Shown here one piece after another: positions 1 through 6,320 of a stretch of 11,459 bases of DNA (within the stretch, counting starts at the first letter, position 1; each line of letters opens with the position of its first letter). Below the pieces are notes generated by a model. That model had not been told where the DNA came from. It made no database searches and saw only the letters and a program-made list of their open reading frames with translations. The translations under genes and the position numbers were made by a program. Source of the DNA: Belnapia sp. (GTDB lineage Bacteria > Pseudomonadota > Alphaproteobacteria > Acetobacterales > Acetobacteraceae); assembly GCA_028291445.1 (NCBI GenBank), contig JAQGIA010000039.1, positions 1 to 11,459 of the forward strand, given 5' to 3'.

Positions 1-996
1 GGCTTCGGCCGGCGCGGCTGGCAGGATTACGTCCGCCAGGCGGTGGCCATCGCCAAGGAGATGCCCGGCACCCCCATAAAACTGCTGTGGTCGCGTGAGG
101 AGGACATGCTGCATGGCCGCTACCACCCGATCACCGCCTGCAAGCTGACCGCCGGGCTGGATGCGGATGGCAAGCTGGATGCGCTGCACATGCGCATTTC
201 CGGCCAGTCCATCATCGCCGGCATCGCGCCGCAGATGCTGCAAGGCGGCGCCGACAGCCGGGTGTTCCAGGGCCTCGCCCAGGGCGGGGCGGAGGGCGCC
301 TTTGGCTATGGCGTGCCGAACCTGCTGATCGACCATGCCATGCGCAACCCGCCGGTGCCGCCGGGCTTCTGGCGCGGGGTGAACGTCAACCAGAATGCCG
401 TCTACCTCGAATGCTTCATCGACGAGGTGGCGCTGGCGGCCGGCAAGGACCCGCTGGAATTCCGCCGTTCGCTGCTGCGGGATGCGCCGAAGCAGCTCGC
501 GGTGCTGGACGCGGTGGCGGAGAAGGGCGGCTGGGGCAGCCCGGCGGTGGCCGGGCGGCATCGCGGGTTGGCCGCCATCATGGGCTACGGCAGCTACGTC
601 GCGGCCTGCGCCGAGGTTTCCGTCGCGGCCGATGGGGAGGTGACGGTGCACCGGATCGTCGCCGCCACCGACCCAGGCCATGCAGTGAACCCGCAGCAGA
701 TCGCGGCGCAGATCGAGGGCTCCTTCGCCTATGGTCTGACCGCGGCGCTGCATGGCGAGATCACCATCAAGGGCGGCCGGGTCGAGCAGGAGAATTTCGA
801 CACCTACCCGATCATGCGGCTGGCCGAGATGCCGGCTGTCGAAAGCATCATCATGCCCTCCGGCGGCTTCTGGGGCGGCGTGGGCGAGCCGACCATCGCA
901 GTGGCGGCGCCGGCGGTGCTGAACGCGATCTTCGCGGCGACCGGCAAGCGGGTGCGGTCGCTGCCGCTGAAGGCGGCGAATTTGAAGAAGGGTTGA
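1..996 (+). CDS. Xanthine dehydrogenase-family molybdopterin-binding subunit (IorB-like), 3' part
   Basis: The reading frame is open from base 1, so the 5' part lies outside the window; 331 residues are visible. Large subunits of this family bind the molybdopterin cytosine dinucleotide cofactor and hydroxylate aldehydes or N-heterocycles. Family signs are GFGRRGWQDY at the very start (end of the usual GGxFG motif), PPGFWRGVNVNQNAVYLECFIDE around residues 120-142, a QENFDTYPIMRL stretch near 263-274, and GGVGEP, whose Glu (about residue 296, codon 886-888) matches the catalytic Glu of the family. The PIMRLAEMP wording resembles isoquinoline 1-oxidoreductase beta subunits (IorB) and related membrane-linked aldehyde dehydrogenases more than true xanthine dehydrogenases. 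Its 2Fe-2S partner (IorA type) would be expected upstream, outside the window. It ends 4 bp before a cytochrome c gene, so it may be co-transcribed with the sox genes. The substrate cannot be told from the sequence. Confidence 0.87.
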   Translation, partial: GFGRRGWQDYVRQAVAIAKEMPGTPIKLLWSREEDMLHGRYHPITACKLTAGLDADGKLDALHMRISGQSIIAGIAPQMLQGGADSRVFQGLAQGGAEGAFGYGVPNLLIDHAMRNPPVPPGFWRGVNVNQNAVYLECFIDEVALAAGKDPLEFRRSLLRDAPKQLAVLDAVAEKGGWGSPAVAGRHRGLAAIMGYGSYVAACAEVSVAADGEVTVHRIVAATDPGHAVNPQQIAAQIEGSFAYGLTAALHGEITIKGGRVEQENFDTYPIMRLAEMPAVESIIMPSGGFWGGVGEPTIAVAAPAVLNAIFAATGKRVRSLPLKAANLKKG

Positions 997-1000
997 ACCG

Positions 1001-1375
1001 ATGGGAAGCAAAGCCTGTGGGGAAGGTATTCTCCACAAGCCCCTCAGCTATTCCCATTCTTTAATGAAATACAATAAGGAAGGGAGGGGCTCGGGGAGGG
1101 AATACCTTTCCCTCCCTGACCTTCTCCTTATCTTGCTACTTTCCACGGCCACCGCAGCCACCGCCGCTTCGCCCCCCGGCGCCTCGTCCTGCGCCGGCTG
1201 CCACGGCGGCGGCGCCATTCCCACCCTGGCCGGCCAGCCGGCCGAGGCGGTCGCCGCTGCAATGCTTGCCTACAAGGCCGGCGAGCGGTCGCCGACCGTC
1301 ATGGACCGCATCGCCCGCGGCTTCGACGAGGCGGAAATCCGGGCTATCGCCGCCTGGGTCACGGCCGTCCGGTGA
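1001..1375 (+). CDS. fccA: Monoheme cytochrome c, sulfide dehydrogenase small subunit (FccA/SoxE-like)
   Basis: This is a small periplasmic class I c-type cytochrome with one heme site, CAGCH (residues 64-68 from this start). A following IPTLAGQP ... TVMDRIARGF segment supplies the likely Met ligand and strongly resembles FccA/SoxE subunits, which take electrons from the flavoprotein encoded next. The GTGA overlap with fccB supports that pairing. Many FccA/SoxE proteins are diheme; only one heme motif is present here. The start is uncertain. ATG 1001 is 4 bp after the previous stop with an AAGAAGGG run about 8 bases upstream, but gives a 40-residue charged leader before the hydrophobic LLLILLLSTATAATA signal core. 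ATG 1064 gives a more normal signal peptide but lies in the loop of an inverted repeat and has no Shine-Dalgarno. TTG 1133 is also in frame. The heme domain call is firm; the N-terminus is not. Confidence 0.85.
   Translation: MGSKACGEGILHKPLSYSHSLMKYNKEGRGSGREYLSLPDLLLILLLSTATAATAASPPGASSCAGCHGGGAIPTLAGQPAEAVAAAMLAYKAGERSPTVMDRIARGFDEAEIRAIAAWVTAVR
1019..1113. repeat. Imperfect inverted repeat with AT-rich loop (REP/MITE-like hairpin)
   Basis: The left arm at about 1019-1045 pairs with the right arm at about 1084-1113. An inner perfect block AGCCCCTC / GAGGGGCT (1038-1045 with 1084-1091) is followed outward by CTCC/GGAG and GGAAGGTATT / AATACCTTTCC, broken by two mismatches and small bulges. 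The 38-base loop (1046-1083) is much richer in A/T than anything else in the window. The element lies across the start of the cytochrome c gene and separates the molybdopterin subunit from the sox genes. The shape suits a dispersed REP-like palindrome or a processing or attenuation hairpin. Only one copy is visible, so its repetitive nature is an inference. Confidence 0.6.
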
Positions 1376-2607
1376 AGCGGCGCGCCCTGCTGGCCGCGAC
1401 GCTGCTGGCGGCGCCGGCCCTGGCCCAGGCATCGCCGAAGCTGGTGGTGATCGGCGGCGGCTTCGGCGGCGCCACGGCGGCCCGCGCCCTGCACCGGGCC
1501 GGGCTGGCGGTGACGCTGGTGGAGCCGGCGGCCGAGTATATCGCGTGTCCCTTCAGCAATGCCGTCATCGCCGGGCTGCGGGACATGGACAGCCAGCGCT
1601 TCGGCCTGGACGGGCTGCGGCGGGAGGGCATCGCGCTGGCCCGGCAGGCGGCGACGGCGGTGGATGCGGCGGCCCGCCGGGTGACGCTCGCCGATGGCAC
1701 CGCCCTGGCCTACGACCGGCTGGTGATGGCCCCGGGGATCGACCTCCGCTTCGATGCCCTGCCCGGCTACGATGCGGCGGCGGCCGAGACGATGCCGCAT
1801 GCCTGGAAGGCCGGCGCCCAGACCTTGCTGCTGCGCCGCCAGTTGGAAGCGATGGAGGATGGCGGGCTGGTGGTCGTGGCGGTGCCGGCCAACCCCTATC
1901 GCTGCCCGCCCGGCCCCTATGAGCGGGCCAGCCTGATCGCGCATTACCTGAAGACCCGGAAGCCGCGTTCCAAGCTGCTGGTGCTGGACGCGAAGGATGT
2001 GTTCTCGAAGCAGAAGCTGTTCGAGCAGGGCTGGGCCGCGCTTTATCCGGGGTTGCTGGAATACGTGCCGCTCTCGGGCGGCGGCAAGCTGACCGAGGTG
2101 GATGCCAAGGCCGGGGTGCTGGTCACCGAATTCGGCGAGCATCGGGCGGCGGTGGCGAATGTGATCCCGCCGCAGCGGGCCGGGCGGATCGCCGAGGCGG
2201 CGGGGGTGACCGACCGCAGCGGCTGGTGCCCGGTCGATCCCGTCAGCTTCGAATCGCGGCTGCAACCGGGCATCCACCTCATCGGCGACGCGATCATCGC
2301 CGGGGCCATGCCGAAATCCGCCTTCGCCGCCAATGCCCAGGCACGGGTCTGCGCCGAGGCGGTGTTGGCCCTGCTGCGGGGCGAGGCCCCGGCCACGCCG
2401 AAGCTGATCAATACCTGCTACAGCCTGCTGGCGCCGGACTACGGAATTTCCGTCGCCGGGGTCTATCAGCCGGCCGATGGGCTGCTGACGGATGTGCCGG
2501 GTGCGGGCGGGACCAGCCCGCTCGAAGCCCCGGCCAGCCAGCGCCGGGCCGAGGCGGGCTATGCCGAGGACTGGTTCCGCACCGTCACGGCGGATGCCTT
2601 TGGCTAG
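1372..2607 (+). CDS. fccB: FAD-dependent sulfide dehydrogenase, flavocytochrome c large subunit (FccB/SoxF)
   Basis: This periplasmic flavoprotein oxidises sulfide and passes electrons to the cytochrome encoded just upstream. The 411-residue product starts with a twin-arginine-bearing signal (MKRRALLAATLLAAPALAQA). A dinucleotide-binding motif follows, VVIGGGFGGATAAR (about 25-38). Three family cysteines are in place: Cys59 in YIACPFSN, at the position of the covalent 8-alpha-cysteinyl FAD link in Allochromatium FccB; Cys178 in YRCPPGPYERAS; and Cys349 in NTCYSLLAPDYG, the redox-active pair. IHLIGDAI (about 301-308) is the second FAD-contact region, and the length is normal for the family. 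The start is GTG 1372, overlapping the TGA of the cytochrome gene (GTGA), so translation is probably coupled. It ends 14 bp inside soxX. The assignment is confident; whether the organism uses it for sulfide in vivo is inference. Confidence 0.95.
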   Translation: MKRRALLAATLLAAPALAQASPKLVVIGGGFGGATAARALHRAGLAVTLVEPAAEYIACPFSNAVIAGLRDMDSQRFGLDGLRREGIALARQAATAVDAAARRVTLADGTALAYDRLVMAPGIDLRFDALPGYDAAAAETMPHAWKAGAQTLLLRRQLEAMEDGGLVVVAVPANPYRCPPGPYERASLIAHYLKTRKPRSKLLVLDAKDVFSKQKLFEQGWAALYPGLLEYVPLSGGGKLTEVDAKAGVLVTEFGEHRAAVANVIPPQRAGRIAEAAGVTDRSGWCPVDPVSFESRLQPGIHLIGDAIIAGAMPKSAFAANAQARVCAEAVLALLRGEAPATPKLINTCYSLLAPDYGISVAGVYQPADGLLTDVPGAGGTSPLEAPASQRRAEAGYAEDWFRTVTADAFG

Positions 2608-3007
2608 ATGGTGCATCCTGCTGCTGCTGGCCTGCTGCCCGGGCCTGGCAGCGGCGGAGGGAATGGCTTCGCTGACCGGCGTTCCGGGCGACGCGGCACG
2701 CGGCCGGGCCATCGTTGTCACCCGGCAGCGCGGCCTTTGCCTGCTGTGTCATTCCGGGCCTTTCCCGGAGGAACGCTTCCAGGGCGACCTGGCCCCAAGC
2801 CTGGCTGGCGCGGGGTCGCGGCTCACCGAAGCCGGGTTGCGGCTGCGCCTGGTGGATGGCAAGCGGTTGAATCCGGCGACCATCATGCCGTCCTATTATC
2901 GCACCGAGGGGCTGGTCCGGGTCGGCCCGGCCTGGCAGGGCAAGACGGTGCTGACCGCCGAGGAGATCGAGGATGTCGTCGCATTTCTCCTCACCCTGCG
3001 TGACTAG
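2594..3007 (+). CDS. soxX: Sulfur oxidation c-type cytochrome SoxX
   Basis: SoxX is the small monoheme partner of SoxA. SoxXA is a periplasmic enzyme that joins thiosulfate or a similar sulfur compound oxidatively to the cysteine of SoxY. The 137-residue product has a signal peptide (MPLARWCILLLLACCPGLAAAEG) and one heme motif, CLLCH (49-53). Typical SoxX segments follow: GDLAPSLAGAGSRLTEAGLR, then NPATIMPSYYRTEGL, whose Met98 is the expected axial ligand, and a closing helix TAEEIEDVVAFLLTLR. I chose ATG 2594 because it gives a standard signal peptide and overlaps the fccB stop by 14 bp. The longer open frame upstream lies within fccB and has no SoxX-like content. The 3' end overlaps the likely soxY start, as expected in a compact operon. 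Confidence 0.94.
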   Translation: MPLARWCILLLLACCPGLAAAEGMASLTGVPGDAARGRAIVVTRQRGLCLLCHSGPFPEERFQGDLAPSLAGAGSRLTEAGLRLRLVDGKRLNPATIMPSYYRTEGLVRVGPAWQGKTVLTAEEIEDVVAFLLTLRD

Positions 3008-3476
3008 CCGCCGCACCGCTGCCGCCGGGCTGCTGGCGGTGGCGCTGGTCCGGCCGGCGCGGGCGGCCGCCCAAGGGACCTTCGAACGCGAAAGCCTGCA
3101 GCAGGCGATCCTCGGCTTCACCGGCGGCGTGGCGCCGACCCGCGGCCGGGTCACGCTGGACATCCCGCCGCTGGTCGAGAACGGCAATACCGTGCCGGTC
3201 ACCATCGCGGTCGAGAGCCCGCCGGGCGAGGCGGCGCAGGTCCGCGGCATCGCCCTGTTCAACGAGAAGAACCCGCAGCCGAACGTCATCACCGCCCGCT
3301 TCGGCCCGGGGGCAAGGCTGGGGGCAAGGCTGAACCCCGGCCACGCCATGCTGGCGACGCGGATCCGGCTGGCGACCTCGCAGACCCTGGTCGCGGTGGC
3401 GGCGATGAGCGACGGCACCTATTGGTCCGACAGCGCCGAGGTCATCGTGACGCTCGCCGCCTGCGTCGAGTTCTGA
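2973..3476 (+). CDS. soxY: Sulfur carrier protein SoxY, non-canonical C-terminus
   Basis: SoxY carries sulfur intermediates on a C-terminal cysteine and works as a heterodimer with SoxZ in the periplasm. The 167-residue product has a Tat-type signal (TSRRTAAAGLLAVAL), then the SoxY fold with VTLDIPPLVENGNTVPVTI (60-78), GIALFNEKNPQP (92-103) and ATRIRLATSQTLVAVAAMSDGTYW (128-151). It ends VTLAACVEF: the cysteine (Cys164) is present, but the usual GGCGG swinging-arm sequence is not. ATG 2973 has a GAGGAG about 7 bases upstream and overlaps soxX by 35 bp. GTG 3000 overlaps soxX by only 8 bp and puts the arginine pair right at the N-terminus; both give an exportable protein. A perfect 12-bp tandem duplication (3308-3331) gives an extra ARLG in the chain. 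Confidence 0.93.
   Translation: MSSHFSSPCVTSRRTAAAGLLAVALVRPARAAAQGTFERESLQQAILGFTGGVAPTRGRVTLDIPPLVENGNTVPVTIAVESPPGEAAQVRGIALFNEKNPQPNVITARFGPGARLGARLNPGHAMLATRIRLATSQTLVAVAAMSDGTYWSDSAEVIVTLAACVEF
3308..3331 (+). repeat. Perfect 12-bp tandem duplication inside soxY
   Basis: The unit GGGGGCAAGGCT occurs twice head to tail, in frame, giving GARLGARL in the protein just before the conserved ATRIRLA segment. Exact identity of the two copies suggests recent replication slippage. The length is a multiple of three, so the reading frame survives. Confidence 0.85.
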
Positions 3477-3479
3477 GCC

Positions 3480-3800
3480 ATGGCCCGTGTCCTGATCAAC
3501 CTGCCGCGCAGCGCGAAGCGGGGCGAGCTCATCGAAATCCGCACGCTGATCCAGCACGGGATGGAAACCGGCTACCGCCCCGGCCCGAACGGCGTGACCC
3601 AGCAGCGCGACATCATCCGCAGCTTCACCTGCCTGTTCGACAACGAGGAGGTTTTCCACGCCGAGCTGTACCAGGCGATCGCGGCGAATCCCTTCATCAC
3701 CTTCAGCATGCTGGCGACGGCAAGCGGCATCCTCGCCTTCACCTGGACCGGCGACAACGGCTTCGCCCAGACCGAGACCCGTGCCCTGACGGTCACATGA
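3480..3800 (+). CDS. soxZ: Thiosulfate oxidation carrier complex protein SoxZ
   Basis: SoxZ is the Ig-like partner that stabilises SoxY; the dimer is the substrate carrier of the Sox system. The 106-residue product is full length and has the standard layout: MARVLINLPRSAKRGELIEIRTLIQHGMETGYR at the N-terminus, RDIIRSFTCLFDNEEVFHAEL (about 43-63), NPFITFSM and a closing TWTGDNGFAQTETRALTV. As usual for SoxZ there is no signal peptide; it is thought to be exported with Tat-targeted SoxY. It starts 3 bp after the soxY stop, and its TGA overlaps the soxA ATG (ATGA), so stoichiometric, coupled translation of Y, Z and A is likely. Confidence 0.97.
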   Translation: MARVLINLPRSAKRGELIEIRTLIQHGMETGYRPGPNGVTQQRDIIRSFTCLFDNEEVFHAELYQAIAANPFITFSMLATASGILAFTWTGDNGFAQTETRALTVT

Positions 3801-4552
3801 AGCGCGCCTTGCTGGCATTTCCGCTGGCACTTCCGCTGGCCTTGCTGCTGGCCGGCGGCGCGGCGGCCGAGCCGCCCCAGTCCGGCTTCGCGCTGATGGC
3901 ACCGGAAACCCAGGCGATGCAGCGGGATGATACCGCCAATCCCGGGATGCTCTGGGTGCAGGAAGGCGAGGCGCTCTGGGCGCAGTCCGGCTGCACCGGC
4001 TGCCATGGCGATGCCCCTGGCAGCATGCGCGGCGCGGCTTCCCGCTACCCGGCCTGGGATGCCACGCGGCAGGCGCCGATCGACCTGGCCGGGCGCATCG
4101 AGCAATGTCGGGTGGACCGCCAGGGCGCGGCGCCGCTGGAGCGGGAGGGCGAGCCGTTGCTGGCGCTCAGCGCCTATGTGGCCCACCAGTCGCGCGGCCT
4201 GCCGATCGACCCGCCGGAGGACCCTCGCCTGGCCCCGGCGCGGGCGCTGGGCGAGGCGTTGTTCCGCGAACGCCGTGGCCAGCTCGACCTGAGCTGCGCC
4301 CAATGCCACGACGACAATGCCGGTCGGCGGCTGGGCGGCAGCCCGATCCCGCAGGGCCACCCGACCGGTTATCCGCTGTACCGGCTGGAATGGCAGGGGC
4401 TCGGCTCGCTGCAACGCCGGCTGCGCAACTGCATGGCCGGGGTACGGTCGGAACCCTATGCCTATGGCGCACCGGAATACGTCGCCATCGAGGCTTTCCT
4501 GATGGTCCGGGCACGCGGCCTGGCATTGGAGACGCCGGCCGTGCGGCCATAG
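3797..4552 (+). CDS. soxA: Diheme sulfur oxidation cytochrome SoxA
   Basis: SoxA is the catalytic subunit of the periplasmic SoxXA c-type cytochrome. The 251-residue product has a signal peptide (residues 1-24, long Leu/Ala core ending GGAAA). Two heme motifs are present, CTGCH (66-70) and CAQCH (167-171), so this is the diheme type. Cys104 in RIEQCR and Cys212 in RLRNCMAGVRSEPY occupy the positions of the axial cysteines of SoxA; the second corresponds to the persulfide-modified active-site Cys in Rhodovulum SoxA. NPGMLWVQEGEALW before heme 1 and YPLYRLEWQ before the active-site Cys are typical. The start ATG 3797 overlaps the soxZ stop by 4 bp. It is the last gene of the operon; a strong palindrome follows within 2 bp of its stop. 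No soxB follows. Confidence 0.96.
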   Translation: MKRALLAFPLALPLALLLAGGAAAEPPQSGFALMAPETQAMQRDDTANPGMLWVQEGEALWAQSGCTGCHGDAPGSMRGAASRYPAWDATRQAPIDLAGRIEQCRVDRQGAAPLEREGEPLLALSAYVAHQSRGLPIDPPEDPRLAPARALGEALFRERRGQLDLSCAQCHDDNAGRRLGGSPIPQGHPTGYPLYRLEWQGLGSLQRRLRNCMAGVRSEPYAYGAPEYVAIEAFLMVRARGLALETPAVRP

Positions 4553-4553
4553 C

Positions 4554-4575
4554 GGCGCGGGCCATGGCCCGCGCC
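4554..4575. terminator. Perfect 22-bp palindrome, likely bidirectional terminator hairpin
   Basis: The half-site GGCGCGGGCCA is followed immediately by its exact reverse complement, giving a fully self-complementary G/C-rich stretch. It lies in the 32-bp gap between the soxA stop (4552) and the stop of the SDR gene on the other strand (4585). That position suits a shared hairpin ending both convergent operons. There is no clear T-run on either side, so the termination mechanism is uncertain. Confidence 0.6.
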
Positions 4576-4584
4576 GATCACGCC

Positions 4585-5364
4585 TTATAGCGCGGTATAG
4601 CCGCCATCCACCGTCCAGGCGGCGCCGGTGACGAAGCTGGCCCGGTCGGAGCACAGCCAGACCACCGCCTCGGCGATCTCCTCCGGCTTGCCCATGCGGC
4701 CCAGCGCGGTGCGGGCCATGATCCGTTCGCCGCGCCGGCGCATGGTATCCTCGGTCATCGGCGTCTCGATATAGCCGGGGCAGACCGCATTCACCCGGAT
4801 ATGGTCCACCGCATGATCCACCGCGGCGGCCTTGGTCAGCCCCACCACGCCATGCTTGCCGACCACATAGGCGGCCGAGCCGGGCAGGCCGACCAGCCCG
4901 GCGATGGAGGCGGTATTGACGATGACGCCGCCGCCCTGGGTCCGCATCTGCGCCACCTCATGCCGCAGGCAGCGCCATACGCCGGTCAGGTTCACGTCCA
5001 GCAGGCGGGCCCAGGCGGCCTCCTCCAGGTCGGCGGCCGGCACGCCGGCGGCATTCACCTGGTAGGGGGCGATGCCGGCGTTGTTGAAGGCGCAGTCGAG
5101 CCCGCCGAAGGCGGCGACCGCGGCGGCGACCATCGCCTTCACCGTCGCATCGTCGGTGACATCAACGGCGATCGCCACCGCCTCGCCACCCTGGGCCTCG
5201 ATGGCGGCGACGGTCCGCTGGGCGCCCTCCAGCGTCAGGTCGGCGGCAGCGACCCAGGCGCCTTCGCGGGCGAAGGCCAGCGCCGCGGCGCGGCCGATGC
5301 CGGAGGCGGCGCCGGTGACCAGCGCCGACTTGCCGTCCAGCATGCCCTTCTTCGGGGCGGTCAT
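4585..5364 (-). CDS. SDR family NAD(P)-dependent oxidoreductase
   Basis: This is a classical short-chain dehydrogenase of 259 residues that reversibly oxidises an alcohol or reduces a ketone in the cytoplasm. Visible motifs are TGAASGIG (17-24, cofactor binding), NNAG (94-97), Asn125, the catalytic Ser153 in NTASIAG, and YVVGK with Tyr166 and Lys170. AVCPGYIETPM and a closing WTVDGGYTAL are also normal. An Asp at the end of the second beta strand (AAADLTLEG, residue 42) suggests NAD rather than NADP. ATG 5364 was chosen because it overlaps the stop of the upstream esterase (ATGA); the longer open frame upstream is antisense shadow. It is the last gene of a four-gene operon with two hydrolases and a flavin monooxygenase. 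The wording resembles the FabG / cyclohexanol-dehydrogenase-like class, but the substrate is unknown. Confidence 0.95.
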   Translation of the reverse strand: MTAPKKGMLDGKSALVTGAASGIGRAAALAFAREGAWVAAADLTLEGAQRTVAAIEAQGGEAVAIAVDVTDDATVKAMVAAAVAAFGGLDCAFNNAGIAPYQVNAAGVPAADLEEAAWARLLDVNLTGVWRCLRHEVAQMRTQGGGVIVNTASIAGLVGLPGSAAYVVGKHGVVGLTKAAAVDHAVDHIRVNAVCPGYIETPMTEDTMRRRGERIMARTALGRMGKPEEIAEAVVWLCSDRASFVTGAAWTVDGGYTAL

Positions 5365-6317
5365 GCGACGTCTCCGTATTGCCAGTGATGCGCCAGCGCC
5401 AGCGCGGCCTGGCGCAGCGCCAGGTCGGAGGCCGGGATGAATTTGCCCATGGTCAGGAAAGCATGGATCTGGTCGGCCATATGGATATGGGTGACGCGGA
5501 CGCCGTCCTCCTCCAGCCGCCTGGCATAGGCGATCCCCTCGTCGACCAGCGGGTCGTAGCCGGCGGTCATCACATAGGCGGTCGGGGTGCCGGCCAGGCT
5601 GGCGGCGCGCAGCGGGGAGGCCTGCCATTCGAGGCGGCGGGCCATGTCCGGCACGTAGTGGTCGATGAACCAGCGCATGGTCTGGTTGGTAAGGATCAGC
5701 CCCTCGGTGAAGCGCTCATGTGCCGGACGGTGGCCGGCCATGTCGGTCGCCGGATAGAGCAGCATCTGGAACCCGGTCGCCGGCACGCTGCCGTCGCGGC
5801 CCATGATCGCCAGCACCGCGGCGAGGTTGCCGCCGGCGCTGTCGCCGCCGACCGCGATCCGGGCGGGGTCGATCCGCAGCATCGCGGCATTGGCGGCGAT
5901 CCAGCGGAGGGCGGCGGCGCTGTCCTCGACCGCGGCGGGATAGAGGTGTTCCGGCGCCATCCGGTAATCCACCGCGATGACGCAGCAGCGGGCCGCATTG
6001 GCCAGGGTCCGGCAGGGCTGGTCATGGCTGTCGAGGTCGCCGATGACCCAGCCGCCGCCATGCAGGAAGACCAAGCAGGGCAGCACCTCCTCGGCCGTGG
6101 TGCCGGCGGCGCGGTAGCGGCGCAGCAGGATCGGACCGGTTGGGCCGGGGCAGGACAGATCCTCCACCTCGGCCACCTCGGCCGGTTCCGGCTGAAGCAC
6201 GCTGCGGGATTTGGCCGAGGCGGCGCGGGCCTCGGTGGGCGTCAGGGTATGGATGGGCGGGCGGCCCAGCTCCTTGATCAGGTCGAGGACGCGCAGGGCG
6301 CCGGGGTCGATTGGCAT
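5361..6317 (-). CDS. Alpha/beta hydrolase, HSL-type (family IV) esterase
   Basis: This is a cytoplasmic carboxylesterase of the hormone-sensitive-lipase group, 318 residues, a normal length for the family. The oxyanion-hole motif HGGG is at 86-89. The nucleophile is Ser160 in GDSAGG (158-163). The remaining triad members are Asp255 in YDPLVDEG and His285 in IHAF. An N-terminal cap region (about 1-60) precedes the core, as in other family IV enzymes; no signal peptide is seen. Its stop overlaps the SDR start by 4 bp, and it begins 3 bp after the preceding hydrolase ends, so it is an inner gene of the operon. In this context it would cleave an ester or lactone produced upstream in the pathway. 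That is inference; these enzymes are often promiscuous. Confidence 0.95.
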   Translation of the reverse strand: MPIDPGALRVLDLIKELGRPPIHTLTPTEARAASAKSRSVLQPEPAEVAEVEDLSCPGPTGPILLRRYRAAGTTAEEVLPCLVFLHGGGWVIGDLDSHDQPCRTLANAARCCVIAVDYRMAPEHLYPAAVEDSAAALRWIAANAAMLRIDPARIAVGGDSAGGNLAAVLAIMGRDGSVPATGFQMLLYPATDMAGHRPAHERFTEGLILTNQTMRWFIDHYVPDMARRLEWQASPLRAASLAGTPTAYVMTAGYDPLVDEGIAYARRLEEDGVRVTHIHMADQIHAFLTMGKFIPASDLALRQAALALAHHWQYGDVA

Positions 6318-6320
6318 GGA

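Noticed and set aside
1..996. Candidate SoxC (molybdenum sulfane dehydrogenase) upstream of the sox genes
   Set aside because: The motifs (FWRGVN, GGVGEP) are those of the xanthine dehydrogenase family, not the sulfite-oxidase family to which SoxC belongs.
1270..2721. 483-residue open frame on the - strand
   Set aside because: Antisense to fccB, which has all family cysteines and cofactor motifs; the translation is Arg/Gly/His-rich and featureless.
5365..5628. Upstream extension of the SDR frame
   Set aside because: It lies inside the esterase gene in another frame; the SDR fold begins only a few residues after ATG 5364.
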